NCBI RefSeq assembly: GCF_003731765.1
Contig: NZ_MOAL01000004.1
Span: forward strand, 930,001 to 994,000
DNA length: 64,000 bases
Origin: Pseudomonas chlororaphis
GTDB taxonomy: Bacteria > Pseudomonadota > Gammaproteobacteria > Pseudomonadales > Pseudomonadaceae
Direction of reading: 5' to 3'
Shown here: piece after piece, positions 41,376 through 50,389 of the stretch
Layout of the letters: every line of letters begins with the position of its first letter
Position numbering within the stretch: the first letter of the stretch is position 1
Notes under the pieces: generated by a model
The model's input: the letters and a program-made list of their open reading frames with translations, nothing else
What the model was told of the DNA's origin: nothing
Database searches by the model: none
Program-made: the position numbers and the translations under genes

Positions 41376-43817
41376 TCAGAACGTCGGTGTGTATTTCACG
41401 CTGAACATGAAATTGCGCGGGTCACCGAAGTTGTTGTTGCCGTTGAGCTGGTTGTAGGCCGAGACGTAGTAGTTTTTGTCGAACAGGTTGTTGGCGTTCA
41501 GCGCCAGGCTGATTTCCGGGTTCAACTGGTACGCCACGCGGGCACTCCAGACGGTGTAGCCCGGCACGTCGTAGAAGCGCTCGTAGCCCAGGGTATGGCT
41601 TTGGCTGGTAAAGCCCAGGCCGGTGCTGACCGCCTTCCAGTCGCCGTTGAACTGGTAATCACCCCACACCCGCAGCATGTGCTTGGGCGTCCATTGGCTG
41701 AACACGCGGCCTTTGTTGTCCGGGTCTTCGAGGTACTGGGTGGTGTTGTAGGTGTAGCCGGCAAAGAGTTGCAGGCCGCTGAGCACTTCACCGCTGATTT
41801 CCGCTTCCAGGCCCTGGCTGCGAACCTTGCCCGACGCCATGGAACAGTTGCTGCCGCCGCAGGCACCGTTGGAGCTAGGGTCTTCGATGGCGCGGTTTTC
41901 CTGGTCGTAGCGGAACAGCGCCAGGGAGGTGTTGACCTGGCCGTCGAGCAATTCGCCCTTGAGGCCCACTTCATAGTTGCTGCCGACGATCGGCTTGAGT
42001 ATCGAGCCGCTGGTGCTGCGGTTGGTTTGCGGCTCGAACACATCGGTGTAGCTGGCGTATACCGCCCATTCCCGGCTCAGGTCGTAGACCACGCCCGCGT
42101 AAGGCGTGACCACCCCGGTCTCGGTCATGTAGCTCGGCTCGTTGACGCTGATGGCGTGGGTGATAGCCGTTTCGTTGCTGGCTTTGTAGCTGTAGTTGAA
42201 CCAACTGACCCGTGAGCCGAGGATCAGGGTCAAGGGCTCGATGGGCTTGACCCGCCAGCTGCCGTACAGGCCTTTTTGCCGCACATCGTACTGGGAGTAG
42301 GTGGCGCGGCCACCCGCGGTGTTGAGCAGGTTGTCGAAGCTGATCTCCGGACGGTTGTGGTCGATGTCGAAAATGTTATCGGTGCCGTCGTTGAAGGTCC
42401 GGGCAAAACGGTCGTCGGTGGTCAGCTTGGAGTAGTTGCCCCCCAGGGTGATTTCCTGGTCCATGGACAGGGCTTCAAAGCGCCCGGTGACGTTGACGTC
42501 CAGGCCGACCTTGGTGTTGCTGAAGTCGGTGACCCAGTCGGCATAGCTCACGCCGGAGCCGTCGGGGTTGAGTCCGTCATCCACGGTCTGCACCCGCTGG
42601 TGGGTGGAATCGTTGTCTTCGCTCATGCGCAGGGCGCCGACCTTCAAGGTCCAGTCATCGTTGAAGCGATGCTCGACATCGGCCTGGAGCGTGGTCACGT
42701 TGATCTGCGAGTGGTTCCAGCGCGAGCCGGTGAAGGTCGAGCGCGAGATGTCCACCGGTTCGCCGTTGGCGTAGCGCGGCAGGCCCCGCAGCATTGGCCG
42801 TGACTCGGCTTCGGTGCGACTGACCGCCAGGCCCAGGGTGGTGGCATCGCTCAGGTCGAAGTCCAGGGCGCCGTACAGCGAGTGGGTCTTGCTCCACTCG
42901 TAATCGATAAACGAATCGCTTTGGTCCTCATCGGCGACCAGGCGACCGCGAATCGTGCCGCTGTCGTTCAGCGGTCCGCCGGCGTCCAGTTGCAGGCCGT
43001 AGTGGTCCCATGACCCGGCCTTGCCGGTGAGGGTCACGGTGGGGGTGGCCTGGCCGCGCTTGCGCACCAGGTTGATGGCGCCGCCCGGGCTGCCGGTGCC
43101 TTGCAGCAGGCCGGAGGCGCCACGCAGCACTTCCAGGCGATCGTAGAAAATCAGGTCCTGGGTGGCCCAGTTGCCCAGGGAATAGGTATTACGCGGGATC
43201 GGCACCCCGTCGTATTGCCAGTCGTCGATCTGGAAGCCGCGCGACGTCAGGATCATGCCTTTGCCCACACCCTGGACACCCACCAGGCCGGTGGTCAGGT
43301 TGGCCGCGTCCTTGAGGTCGGTGATGCCCTGGTCGTCCATCTGCTTACGGGTCATGACGGTGATCGACTGGGGGATTTCCTTGAGGCTGTGGCTGCCCTT
43401 GCCGATGGTCACCGCTTTGGCCGCGTAGGAGCCCGAACCCTCGGTGGTGGCGTCGGCGCTGCGCTCGACGATGCTGGTCACCCCCAGTTGCAGGGTGTCA
43501 CCGCTGCTGGCGGCCGGCTCCACGCTGAAGTTGCCTTGCTCGGTGACTCGCAATTGCAGACCGCTGCCCGCCAGGGCGCTGTGCATGGCTTGGGCGGGAG
43601 TCATCTGGCCGACCACTGCCGGGGCCTGTTTGCCCTGCACCAGCGCCGGTTCCAGGGACACAATTTGCCCGCTCTGACTGGCAATGGCATTCAACGTGGC
43701 GGCCAGGGGGCCGGCCGGCAAGTTAAAGCGCTGGGTCTGTTCCTGGGCCAGCACCGGGCTGGCCAGGGTCGCCAAGGCAACGGCGACGGAAAGGGCGTGG
43801 GGCCAAGGGTTGAACAC
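41376..43817 (-). CDS. TonB-dependent siderophore receptor with signalling (STN) domain (second cassette)
   Basis: The receptor is 813 residues from a GTG at 43817: AGGAGA lies six bases upstream, and no in-frame ATG exists between it and the signal peptide (about 1-24, ending VLAQEQ). It has an STN domain (about 30-100, LPAGPLAATLNAIASQSGQIVSLEPALVQG), a plug (about 150-255, with SITVMTRKQMDDQGI and LIFYDRLEVLRGASGLLQGTGSPGGAINLVRK) and a barrel ending YTPTF. It follows FecR-like and FecI-like genes in the same order as cassette 1. The ligand is unknown. Confidence 0.92.
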   Translation of the reverse strand: MFNPWPHALSVAVALATLASPVLAQEQTQRFNLPAGPLAATLNAIASQSGQIVSLEPALVQGKQAPAVVGQMTPAQAMHSALAGSGLQLRVTEQGNFSVEPAASSGDTLQLGVTSIVERSADATTEGSGSYAAKAVTIGKGSHSLKEIPQSITVMTRKQMDDQGITDLKDAANLTTGLVGVQGVGKGMILTSRGFQIDDWQYDGVPIPRNTYSLGNWATQDLIFYDRLEVLRGASGLLQGTGSPGGAINLVRKRGQATPTVTLTGKAGSWDHYGLQLDAGGPLNDSGTIRGRLVADEDQSDSFIDYEWSKTHSLYGALDFDLSDATTLGLAVSRTEAESRPMLRGLPRYANGEPVDISRSTFTGSRWNHSQINVTTLQADVEHRFNDDWTLKVGALRMSEDNDSTHQRVQTVDDGLNPDGSGVSYADWVTDFSNTKVGLDVNVTGRFEALSMDQEITLGGNYSKLTTDDRFARTFNDGTDNIFDIDHNRPEISFDNLLNTAGGRATYSQYDVRQKGLYGSWRVKPIEPLTLILGSRVSWFNYSYKASNETAITHAISVNEPSYMTETGVVTPYAGVVYDLSREWAVYASYTDVFEPQTNRSTSGSILKPIVGSNYEVGLKGELLDGQVNTSLALFRYDQENRAIEDPSSNGACGGSNCSMASGKVRSQGLEAEISGEVLSGLQLFAGYTYNTTQYLEDPDNKGRVFSQWTPKHMLRVWGDYQFNGDWKAVSTGLGFTSQSHTLGYERFYDVPGYTVWSARVAYQLNPEISLALNANNLFDKNYYVSAYNQLNGNNNFGDPRNFMFSVKYTPTF

Positions 43818-43876
43818 GGCATTCTCCTGATTGTGTGAACTCGTCAGGAGATAGGTGGGACGAGAAATGAAAACCA

Positions 43877-43898
43877 GACACAAATAAGAAAGATTTCC
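43877..43898 (-). promoter_or_regulatory. Possible FecI-type promoter of the second receptor
   Basis: On the minus strand GGAAAT (43898-43893) is followed 13 bases later by GTC (43879-43877). GGAAAT and GT(C/T) are the core elements of iron-starvation sigma promoters, although the usual spacer is longer (about 16-17). A tentative call. Confidence 0.3.
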
Positions 43899-43908
43899 AA
43901 AAAAAACT

Positions 43909-44886
43909 TCAACGGCTGTTTTTCGCGCGCACCAGGGTCAGCCAGGGGCTGTAGTGATCCACGCGAATGGGCAGGGTTTCCGCCAGGGCCGCCAAGGCCC
44001 GTTCCGGGTCATTGAGGGGAAACACGCCCTGGACCCGCAGCTCACGGATCTCCGGCGCCACCCGGACAAATCCGCGGTGATAAGGGCGCAAGGCGTCCAC
44101 CACTTGCTCCAGCGGGTCGTTCAGTACATTCAGGCGGCCATCGAGCCAGTCGGCACGATGCCGCTGGTCACTGTCCAGGCTGTCGATGCGCTGGGCATAC
44201 AGCATGGCCGCCTGGCCTTGCGCCAGATCCCGTTGCGTACCGTCGAACAGCGTCGCCCGCACCGAGTGTTCCAGCACCACCACCCGGGTCGCGTCCGTTT
44301 CCTGGCTGACCAGGAAGCGCGTGCCCAGAGCCCGCACTTCACCCTGGGCACTGCGCACCCGCAACGGCCGCGAAGGGTCGGCCGCGACCTGGATCACCAA
44401 CTCGCCGTGGCGCAGGATCACCAGCCGCTGGCGGGCATCGAATTGCAGGTCCACCGCGCTGTTGGCGTTCAGGCTCAGGCGGCTGCCGTCGGCCAGGGTA
44501 ATGTCCTGGCGCTGGCCGCGACCGGTGTGCAGGTCGGCCAGCAGTGAGTCGCCCAAGGGGCTGCGTGCAGCCAGCCACAGGCCGCCACCCAGCAGGCCCA
44601 GGCCGGCGAAGGCACGCAGCACCTCGCGCCGCGAACCCGCCGGCTTGAGCAGTAATTGGCGGGCTTCACCGGCTTGCCCGGGCACCCGGCGGTCGAGGTT
44701 GCGCACCGTTTGAAAGGCGCCGCCCAGGCGTTCCTGCAGGCGTTCCCAGGCCAGGGCGTGGGCCGGGTCCTGGATCAGCCAGGCGTTGAAGCGCTTTTGC
44801 AGAGCGGCATCCGGGGCGTCGGCCCGCAGGCGCACCATCCAGTCGATGGCCTGCTCGCTGACCGGGTCCAGGCGCGTTTGGCTCAC
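43909..44886 (-). CDS. FecR-like sigma factor regulator (second cassette)
   Basis: The protein is 325 residues starting at a GTG (44886) that overlaps the fecI-like stop, a classic coupled arrangement. It has a cytosolic N-terminal part (about 5-60, EQAIDWMVRLRADAPDAALQKRFNAWL), a hydrophobic span (about 90-106) preceded by SRREVLRAF, which has the twin-Arg look of Tat signal regions, and a periplasmic FecR domain (ITLADGSRLSLNANSAVDLQFD, then RLVILRHGELVIQVA). It links its receptor to the sigma factor. Confidence 0.92.
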   Translation of the reverse strand: MSQTRLDPVSEQAIDWMVRLRADAPDAALQKRFNAWLIQDPAHALAWERLQERLGGAFQTVRNLDRRVPGQAGEARQLLLKPAGSRREVLRAFAGLGLLGGGLWLAARSPLGDSLLADLHTGRGQRQDITLADGSRLSLNANSAVDLQFDARQRLVILRHGELVIQVAADPSRPLRVRSAQGEVRALGTRFLVSQETDATRVVVLEHSVRATLFDGTQRDLAQGQAAMLYAQRIDSLDSDQRHRADWLDGRLNVLNDPLEQVVDALRPYHRGFVRVAPEIRELRVQGVFPLNDPERALAALAETLPIRVDHYSPWLTLVRAKNSR

Positions 44887-45389
44887 GGCGCCAGCTCGCT
44901 CAGGTAGCACTGGCGCAGGGCTTGTTTCATGTAGCGGCTGACCGTGCGTTCCGACAGCTCGAGCTTGTGGGCGATGGCCACGTAGCTCAGGCCGTCGAGC
45001 TGGCTGTAGAGGAACGCCGCCTTGACCAGTGCCGGCAAGCCATCCAGGGCGCGGTCGATGGCCACCAGGGCTTCGAGCAGTTGCAGCTGTTCTTCGGGGG
45101 AGGGCGCCAGCGCCTCGGGCAGCGCTGACAAGCGCTCCAGGTAGGCCAGTTCCAACTGGCGTCGGCGATGCCGGTCGAAGATCAGCCGGCGGGCGATGGT
45201 CGAGAGGTAGGCGCGCGGTTGTTCGATGGTGTCGGGATCCACCCGGGCGCTCAGCAACTGGCAGAAGGTATCGGCCGCCGTGTCCTCGGCGTCGGCGCGA
45301 TTGCGCAGGCGCTTGTGGATGTGCTGCAGCAGCCAGCGGTGATGGTCGCTGAAAAAAAAGCCGAGCTTATGGCTAGCGGAGGGTTGCAC
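44883..45389 (-). CDS. FecI-like ECF sigma factor (second cassette)
   Basis: The sigma factor is about 168 residues from a GTG at 45389. The frame is open much further upstream, but those codons are not conserved-looking and the segment HKLGFFFSDHHRWLLQHIHKRLRNRADAEDTAADTFCQLL is the usual ECF start of region 2. Region 4 is present (LPALVKAAFLYSQLDGLSYVAIAHKLELSERTVSRYMKQAL). GGAAAAT precedes the GTG. Fur control is expected, but a clear Fur box was not found. The downstream pair of FecR-like and receptor genes completes the signalling cassette. Confidence 0.87.
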   Translation of the reverse strand: MQPSASHKLGFFFSDHHRWLLQHIHKRLRNRADAEDTAADTFCQLLSARVDPDTIEQPRAYLSTIARRLIFDRHRRRQLELAYLERLSALPEALAPSPEEQLQLLEALVAIDRALDGLPALVKAAFLYSQLDGLSYVAIAHKLELSERTVSRYMKQALRQCYLSELAP

Positions 45390-45532
45390 CGGTGGATTTT
45401 CCAGTTGTGAGTGTGAATCGTTCGCAATAGTACCTGTGCAGGCTTTGTCCCCGCAATCGGTGTTTGCTCGCCGGTAGCCGCACGGGTTGGCGTATGATTG
45501 CGGCCCTTTTTCAGCCCCTTCAAGGACCCCGC

Positions 45533-45904
45533 ATGTTGTTGAGCAAGCGTGAGCAGGCGCAGATCGAGCGCCGCCTGGCCACCACCCTGACTGAGGCCTG
45601 TGAAACCGCCAAGGCACAGATCGTCGGCTTCAGTTGGCTGACCCACGAGGTGGATTACGCGGCGTTTCCATCGAGCCTGCGGGTGGTGTGGATATTCGAC
45701 ACCCAGGCCCATCAGGAGCAGGCCCTGGCCGCTGGGCAGGGCGAGCGCATGCTGGCCCTGACGGCCACGGCCCTGGATCAGGCCGACATTTCGCTCAACC
45801 CATTGGCGCGTCATGTGCTGTTCGACAATGAAGAGGCTTGCCGCCATGCCAACGGCGGCGATTGGCAACAACGCCTGGCGCGCCTGCGCCCGGGGCGGGG
45901 CTGA
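45533..45904 (+). CDS. Conserved hypothetical protein (Pseudomonas)
   Basis: This 123-residue soluble protein starts MLLSKREQAQIERRLATTLTEACETAKAQI, a pattern seen in a conserved Pseudomonas family. I see no helix-turn-helix that would make it a regulator. AAGGA upstream of the ATG at 45533 supports the start, and the longer frame to 45464 is rejected. It is directly followed by the DUF1289 gene (3 bases between stop and GTG), so the two form an operon. Confidence 0.75.
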   Translation: MLLSKREQAQIERRLATTLTEACETAKAQIVGFSWLTHEVDYAAFPSSLRVVWIFDTQAHQEQALAAGQGERMLALTATALDQADISLNPLARHVLFDNEEACRHANGGDWQQRLARLRPGRG

Positions 45905-45907
45905 TTC

Positions 45908-46090
45908 GTGGCCAAGGACATCGAGAACCCCTGTGTTGCCTTGTGCCAGTTGAGCGGTGACCTGTGCGTCAGTTGCGGGCGGACCAAGGACGACATCCGT
46001 AAATGGAAGCGCATGAAGCGTCCGGAGAAGATGGCCGCCGTGCAGCGTGCCAGCGAGCGCATGAAGCGCTTGAAAAAGAGCAAAGGGTAA
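45908..46090 (+). CDS. DUF1289 family protein
   Basis: The protein is 60 residues from GTG 45908. The spaced cysteine motif (NPCVALCQLSGDLCVSCGRTKDDI) with four Cys is the DUF1289 signature and probably binds a metal. The basic C-terminus (KRMKRPEKMAAVQRASERMKRLKKSKG) could bind nucleic acid. It follows the conserved hypothetical gene by 3 bases. Function unknown. Confidence 0.82.
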   Translation: MAKDIENPCVALCQLSGDLCVSCGRTKDDIRKWKRMKRPEKMAAVQRASERMKRLKKSKG

Positions 46091-46304
46091 GCGGCGCCCG
46101 TGGCGCTCATGGACGGTAGGCACTTGCTTGCACAGGCCATGAAAAGTGCAATCTTCTATCTGGAACGTGCATTTTTCGGCGCGCACCGGTTACGCATACT
46201 GGGCTGGCTCAGAGCATTGATCCCCGACACTCCCTAGCCGCTCAGCGATCAGCAGCGCCAGGGTCGGCAGGGTCAGCAGACGCCAATAATAAAAGAGTCC
46301 GCCC

Positions 46305-47474
46305 ATGAAAAAGCCAAACCCGCTGCTCGAAGACCTCAAGTCCCTTCTGCCCGCCATCGCCGCCAATGCCTTCCAGGCGGAGAGGGACCGGACCGTCCCC
46401 GCCGACAATATTGCCTTGCTGAAAAGCATCGGCCTACACCGGGCGTTCCAGCCGAAGAAATTCGGCGGGATGGAAATTTCCCTGCCGCAGTTTGCCGACT
46501 GCATCGCCCTGCTGGCCGGGGCCTGCGCCAGCACCGCCTGGGCCATGAGCCTGTTGTGCACCCACAGTCATCAGTTGGCGATGTTTTCCGCCCAGACCCA
46601 GCAGGACGTCTGGGGCGATGACCCGGACGCCACCGCCAGCAGCAGCATCGCGCCGTTCGGGCGCACTGAAGAGGTCGAAGGCGGGGTGATGTTCAGCGGC
46701 GAAATGGGCTGGAGCAGCGGGTGCGACCACGCCGAGTGGGCCATCGTCGGCTTTCGCCGCAAGAACGCCGAAGGCACTCAGGACTATTGCTTTGCGGTAT
46801 TGCCGCGCCGGGATTACCAGATCCGCGATGACTGGTACGGCGTCGGCATGCGCGGCAGCGGCAGCAAGACCCTGATCATCGATAACGTGTTCGTCCCGGA
46901 ACACCACATCCAGAAAGCCAAGGACATGATGGAAGGCAAGTCCGCGGGCTTTGGTTTGTACCCCGACAGCAAGATTTTCTACTCGCCGTATCGTCCGTAT
47001 TTCGCCAGTGGCTTTTCCACGGTGAGCCTGGGGGTGGCCGAACGCATGCTCGAGGTGTTCCGCGAGAAAACCCGCACCCGGGTCCGCGCCTACACCGGCG
47101 CGGCGGTGGGGGCAGCGACTCCGGCCCTGATGCGCCTGGCGGAGTCCACCCACCAGGTGGCGGCGGCCCGGGCCTTTCTGGAAAAAACCTGGCAGGAACA
47201 CGCCGAGCACAGCGAGCGCCAGGTCTACCCGAGCCGCGAAACCCTGGCCTTCTGGCGCACCAACCAGGGCTATGCCACCAAGATGTGCATCCAGGCCGTG
47301 GATCGCTTGATGGAAGCGTCTGGCGGTGGTGCCTGGTTCGAAACCAATGAGCTGCAACGGCTGTTCCGCGATGCCCACCTGACCGGCGCCCATGCCTACA
47401 CCGACTACGACGTCTGCGCGCAGATCCTCGGGCGCGAGCTGATGGGCCTGGAACCCGATCCCAGCATGGTTTGA
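46305..47474 (+). CDS. Acyl-CoA dehydrogenase-fold flavin monooxygenase component
   Basis: This is a 389-residue protein of the group D flavin-dependent monooxygenases, which share the acyl-CoA dehydrogenase fold (HsaA and the C2 component of p-hydroxyphenylacetate hydroxylase). Marks include FQPKKFGGMEISLPQFADCIALLAGACASTAWAM, then SGEMGWSSGCDHAEWAI and RGSGSKTLIIDNVFVPEHHI. The gene 72 bp downstream encodes a flavin reductase with a MarR-type domain, its probable partner that supplies reduced flavin. The substrate is probably an aromatic compound but cannot be named. Confidence 0.87.
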   Translation: MKKPNPLLEDLKSLLPAIAANAFQAERDRTVPADNIALLKSIGLHRAFQPKKFGGMEISLPQFADCIALLAGACASTAWAMSLLCTHSHQLAMFSAQTQQDVWGDDPDATASSSIAPFGRTEEVEGGVMFSGEMGWSSGCDHAEWAIVGFRRKNAEGTQDYCFAVLPRRDYQIRDDWYGVGMRGSGSKTLIIDNVFVPEHHIQKAKDMMEGKSAGFGLYPDSKIFYSPYRPYFASGFSTVSLGVAERMLEVFREKTRTRVRAYTGAAVGAATPALMRLAESTHQVAAARAFLEKTWQEHAEHSERQVYPSRETLAFWRTNQGYATKMCIQAVDRLMEASGGGAWFETNELQRLFRDAHLTGAHAYTDYDVCAQILGRELMGLEPDPSMV

Positions 47475-47546
47475 GCCCCTTCGCCGGGATTCGCTGCCCC
47501 TTACAACAATCGAGGCCGTCCACGCACGATGGCCCAGGAGTCTTGC

Positions 47547-48488
47547 ATGCCCACTGTTTCTGATCACGCTTTCGACACCCATGCCTTTCGCCGCGCCCTG
47601 GGCAATTTTGCCACCGGTGTGACCGTGGTCACCGCCGCCACGGAAGACGGGCGCAAGGTCGGGGTGACCGCCAACAGCTTCAACTCGGTGTCCCTGGACC
47701 CGCCGCTGATTCTCTGGAGCATCGACAAGCGCTCCAGCAGCCACGAGGTGTTCGAGGCGTCCGGCCATTTCGCAGTCAACGTGCTGGCGGCCGACCAGAT
47801 CGATGTGTCGAACAACTTCGCCCGGCCCAGCGATGACCGCTTTGCCGCCATCGACTTCGTTGCCGGCCCCGGCGGCGCGCCGCTGCTGGCCGACTGCTCG
47901 GCGCGTTTTCACTGCGAGAAATACCAGCAGGTGGACGGCGGCGACCACTGGATCATGATCGGCAAGGTGCTGGCCTTTGACGACTGTGGTCGCTCGCCGC
48001 TGCTCTATCACCAGGGTGCCTATTCCATGGTCCTGCCCCACACCCGCATGACCCGCCGCGAGGAAGGGCAGGCCCCCAGCAGTCACTTCCAGGGGCGCCT
48101 GAGCCACAACCTCTATTACCTGATGACCCAGGCGCTGCGTGCCTATCAGGCCAGTTACCAGCCTCGACAACTGTCCACTGGGCTGCGCACCAGCGAGGCG
48201 CGCATGTTGATGGTGCTGGAGAATGACGCCGGGTTGAGCCTCAACGATCTGCAGCGTGAGGTGGCGATGCCGGCCCGGGAAATTGACGAAGCGGTGGCCA
48301 ACCTCAAGCGCAAGGGCCTGGTCAGCGACGAGGGCGAGCGGGTGCGCTTGACGGTCAAGGGCATCGACGAAACCGAAGGCTTGTGGGCCATTGCCCGAGA
48401 GCAGCAGGACAAGGTGTTTGGCGCCTTTGGCGAGGCCCAGCTGGAGCATTTCAAAAACGTGCTCAAGGGGGTGATTCAAGGCGCCTGA
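47547..48488 (+). CDS. Flavin reductase with C-terminal MarR domain
   Basis: This is a 313-residue two-domain protein. Residues about 10-165 are a flavin-reductase domain (FRRALGNFATGVTVVTA, then GVTANSFNSVSLDPPLILW) and about 185-300 a MarR-type winged helix (RTSEARMLMVLENDAGLSLNDLQREVAMPAREIDEAVANLKRKGLV). The same architecture and length occur in the C1 reductase of Acinetobacter p-hydroxyphenylacetate hydroxylase, in which the MarR-like part controls activity in response to the aromatic substrate. CAGGAG at 47535-47540 supports the ATG at 47547. Confidence 0.88.
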   Translation: MPTVSDHAFDTHAFRRALGNFATGVTVVTAATEDGRKVGVTANSFNSVSLDPPLILWSIDKRSSSHEVFEASGHFAVNVLAADQIDVSNNFARPSDDRFAAIDFVAGPGGAPLLADCSARFHCEKYQQVDGGDHWIMIGKVLAFDDCGRSPLLYHQGAYSMVLPHTRMTRREEGQAPSSHFQGRLSHNLYYLMTQALRAYQASYQPRQLSTGLRTSEARMLMVLENDAGLSLNDLQREVAMPAREIDEAVANLKRKGLVSDEGERVRLTVKGIDETEGLWAIAREQQDKVFGAFGEAQLEHFKNVLKGVIQGA

Positions 48489-48506
48489 GCTGCGCTGGTT
48501 GCGGCC

Positions 48507-50159
48507 TCAGGCGACCCGGTTGCGGCCCGATGATTTGGCTTGATACAGCTGTTGGTCGGCACGTTTGATCAGTGCCGTGCTGTTGCTGTCTGCCGCGTCG
48601 GCCACGCTGATGCCGATGCTCACCGTGACTTGCCCGACACCGGGGAAGGTGCCATCGGCGACGGCGGCGCGGATCTTTTCGGCCACCACTTCCGGGCTGT
48701 CCGGGGCCGCGATGTTGGGCAGCAGCACGGCGAATTCCTCGCCGCCATAACGGGCGACGAAGTCGGTGGCGCGGGTGTGCTGTTCGATCAACTGCGCCAG
48801 CTTGTACAGCACCTCATCGCCCACGGCATGGCCGTGGTTGTCATTGATTTGCTTGAAGTGATCGGCGTCGATAAACAACAGGCCGAAACGGTGCCCGGTG
48901 CGTTGGAACGACAGGCTGCACTCGCTGAGCTTTTCATCGAAGCGTCGGCGGTTGTAGACCCCGGTGAGCGCGTCGTGGGTCGCCAGTTTCAACAGTTCGG
49001 CATTGGCCTCGCTGAGGGCCGCCGTGCGCAGGGCGACGGTTTTTTCCAGGGACGCATTGGCGTCTTGCAACTCGCGCTCCTTGAGCAGCAGGGACTCGGT
49101 CATGCTCTGGATCGATTGGCCCAGTTGGGCTATTTCCCGCACCGAATGCTCCCGAGGGAAGGTCACCCCCGGCTGCTGGGCCTGGACCTGTTGGGTCAGC
49201 CTGGCCAGTTGCTCGATCGGGCGGCTGAGGTTCAGCGCCAGGTAGTAGGCCACCAGGCCGAACACCAGTGCGGCGATCACCCCCAGCACCAGCAGTTTGT
49301 ACAGCAGCAGGCGCGCCGGTTGCAGTGCGATGTCCAGCGGTTGGCGCACCGCGATGTACCAGGCCAGGCCGCTGCTCGACGGCGTTGGCACCGCCACCAC
49401 GCTGGTCAGGTAGTCGTTGGCGGTGGTCCACCCAGGGTGCCCGCCGTTCGCGTCAAGCAACAGCAGGCTGGGTTGCTGTTGCCCCGTCAGGCTTTCCGGG
49501 TACAGCACCTTGCCGTCGTGGTCGATGATCAGCGCTTCAAGGTCCTGGCTGTCTTTGCCCAGGACCGCCGATTCGACAATCCGCGTGACCCAGCTCCAAT
49601 GCGCATGGGCCCCCAGCACCCCGATGACCTGGCCCTGGGCATTTCGAATCGGCGCGGCAAAGTCGATAAAGCGCAAAGGCTCACCCCCGGCGTTGCCCGG
49701 CAGCAGCTTGGCCAGCAACAGCGCTTCGTGGGGGTCGCCGGTGTAGTCACCGCGCAGCCCCGCCTGGAACCAGGGGCGTTGTTGCACCGACTGGCCCACC
49801 AGCAGGCCGTTCACCGCCTGGCGCACACGCCCCTCGGCGTCGGCCACGCCCATCCAGGCGTACTCGGCACGGGACTGAGTGCGCAACTGCATCGACGCCA
49901 GGATATCCGGGTCATCCAGATTGCCGTGCTCCAGGTACGGCGCGCGGCTGAGGAGGTAGGTTTCCAACTGCCGTTCGCGCAGTTGCGAGCCCAACAGCGC
50001 CGCGGTGGATTTGGCAATGCTCAACAAGGCATTGCCACGGGACTGCCTGATTTGCTCGGTGGCGATATGGCCGACATAGAAACCCACGCTGACCAGGGTG
50101 AGCAGCGACAATCCGGTAAACCAGAGGGTCAGGTGGCTACGCAGGCTGGCTTTGATCAT
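48507..50159 (-). CDS. Diguanylate cyclase with Cache sensor
   Basis: This is a 550-residue protein: membrane segment (about 8-30), periplasmic dCache region (about 35-275), second membrane segment (about 280-305), HAMP (about 305-360), a short coiled coil, then a GGDEF domain. The active-site motif is GGEEF (RYGGEEFAVLL), and an I-site RATD lies five residues before it, so product inhibition is expected. It makes c-di-GMP in response to an extracellular cue. The ATG at 50159 is chosen because it starts the first transmembrane segment. Confidence 0.92.
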   Translation of the reverse strand: MIKASLRSHLTLWFTGLSLLTLVSVGFYVGHIATEQIRQSRGNALLSIAKSTAALLGSQLRERQLETYLLSRAPYLEHGNLDDPDILASMQLRTQSRAEYAWMGVADAEGRVRQAVNGLLVGQSVQQRPWFQAGLRGDYTGDPHEALLLAKLLPGNAGGEPLRFIDFAAPIRNAQGQVIGVLGAHAHWSWVTRIVESAVLGKDSQDLEALIIDHDGKVLYPESLTGQQQPSLLLLDANGGHPGWTTANDYLTSVVAVPTPSSSGLAWYIAVRQPLDIALQPARLLLYKLLVLGVIAALVFGLVAYYLALNLSRPIEQLARLTQQVQAQQPGVTFPREHSVREIAQLGQSIQSMTESLLLKERELQDANASLEKTVALRTAALSEANAELLKLATHDALTGVYNRRRFDEKLSECSLSFQRTGHRFGLLFIDADHFKQINDNHGHAVGDEVLYKLAQLIEQHTRATDFVARYGGEEFAVLLPNIAAPDSPEVVAEKIRAAVADGTFPGVGQVTVSIGISVADAADSNSTALIKRADQQLYQAKSSGRNRVA

Positions 50160-50202
50160 GAGGGGGCTCGGCAGGTTTGGCGTGGCGGCATGGTATGCCC
50201 AA

Positions 50203-50272
50203 AAGCGGCAAGCTGTAAGCCGCAAGCTTGACGCTTGCCACTTGGAGCTTTCCGCTTGCCGCTTGAAGCTTT
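50203..50272. repeat. Array of ten heptamers (AAGCNNN then NNGCTTG)
   Basis: Ten consecutive 7-base units occupy 50203-50272: four of the form AAGCNNN, then six mostly of the form NNGCTTG or NNGCTTT. Because the second group is the reverse complement of the first, the array could fold back on itself. It lies between the diguanylate cyclase start and the GST gene, upstream of both. Confidence 0.8.
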
Positions 50273-50389
50273 TCTTCAATTATTCCTCTACGGAATGCCG
50301 GCATGAAAATCATGAATTTTATTTATGGCGGGGGATCTCGTAGCGTGGCCGCAGTTGCCTGTTTTTCAGCCCTTGATGGAGTATGTGCC

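Noticed and set aside
45390..45450. Fur-like sequence upstream of the second FecI-like gene
   Set aside because: The best alignment on the minus strand matches only about 10 of 19 Fur-consensus positions, too few for a call.
46142..46176. Inverted repeat AAAAGTGCA ... TGCATTTTT upstream of the monooxygenase gene
   Set aside because: One mismatch and a 17-base loop make it a weak terminator or operator; not enough to list as a feature.
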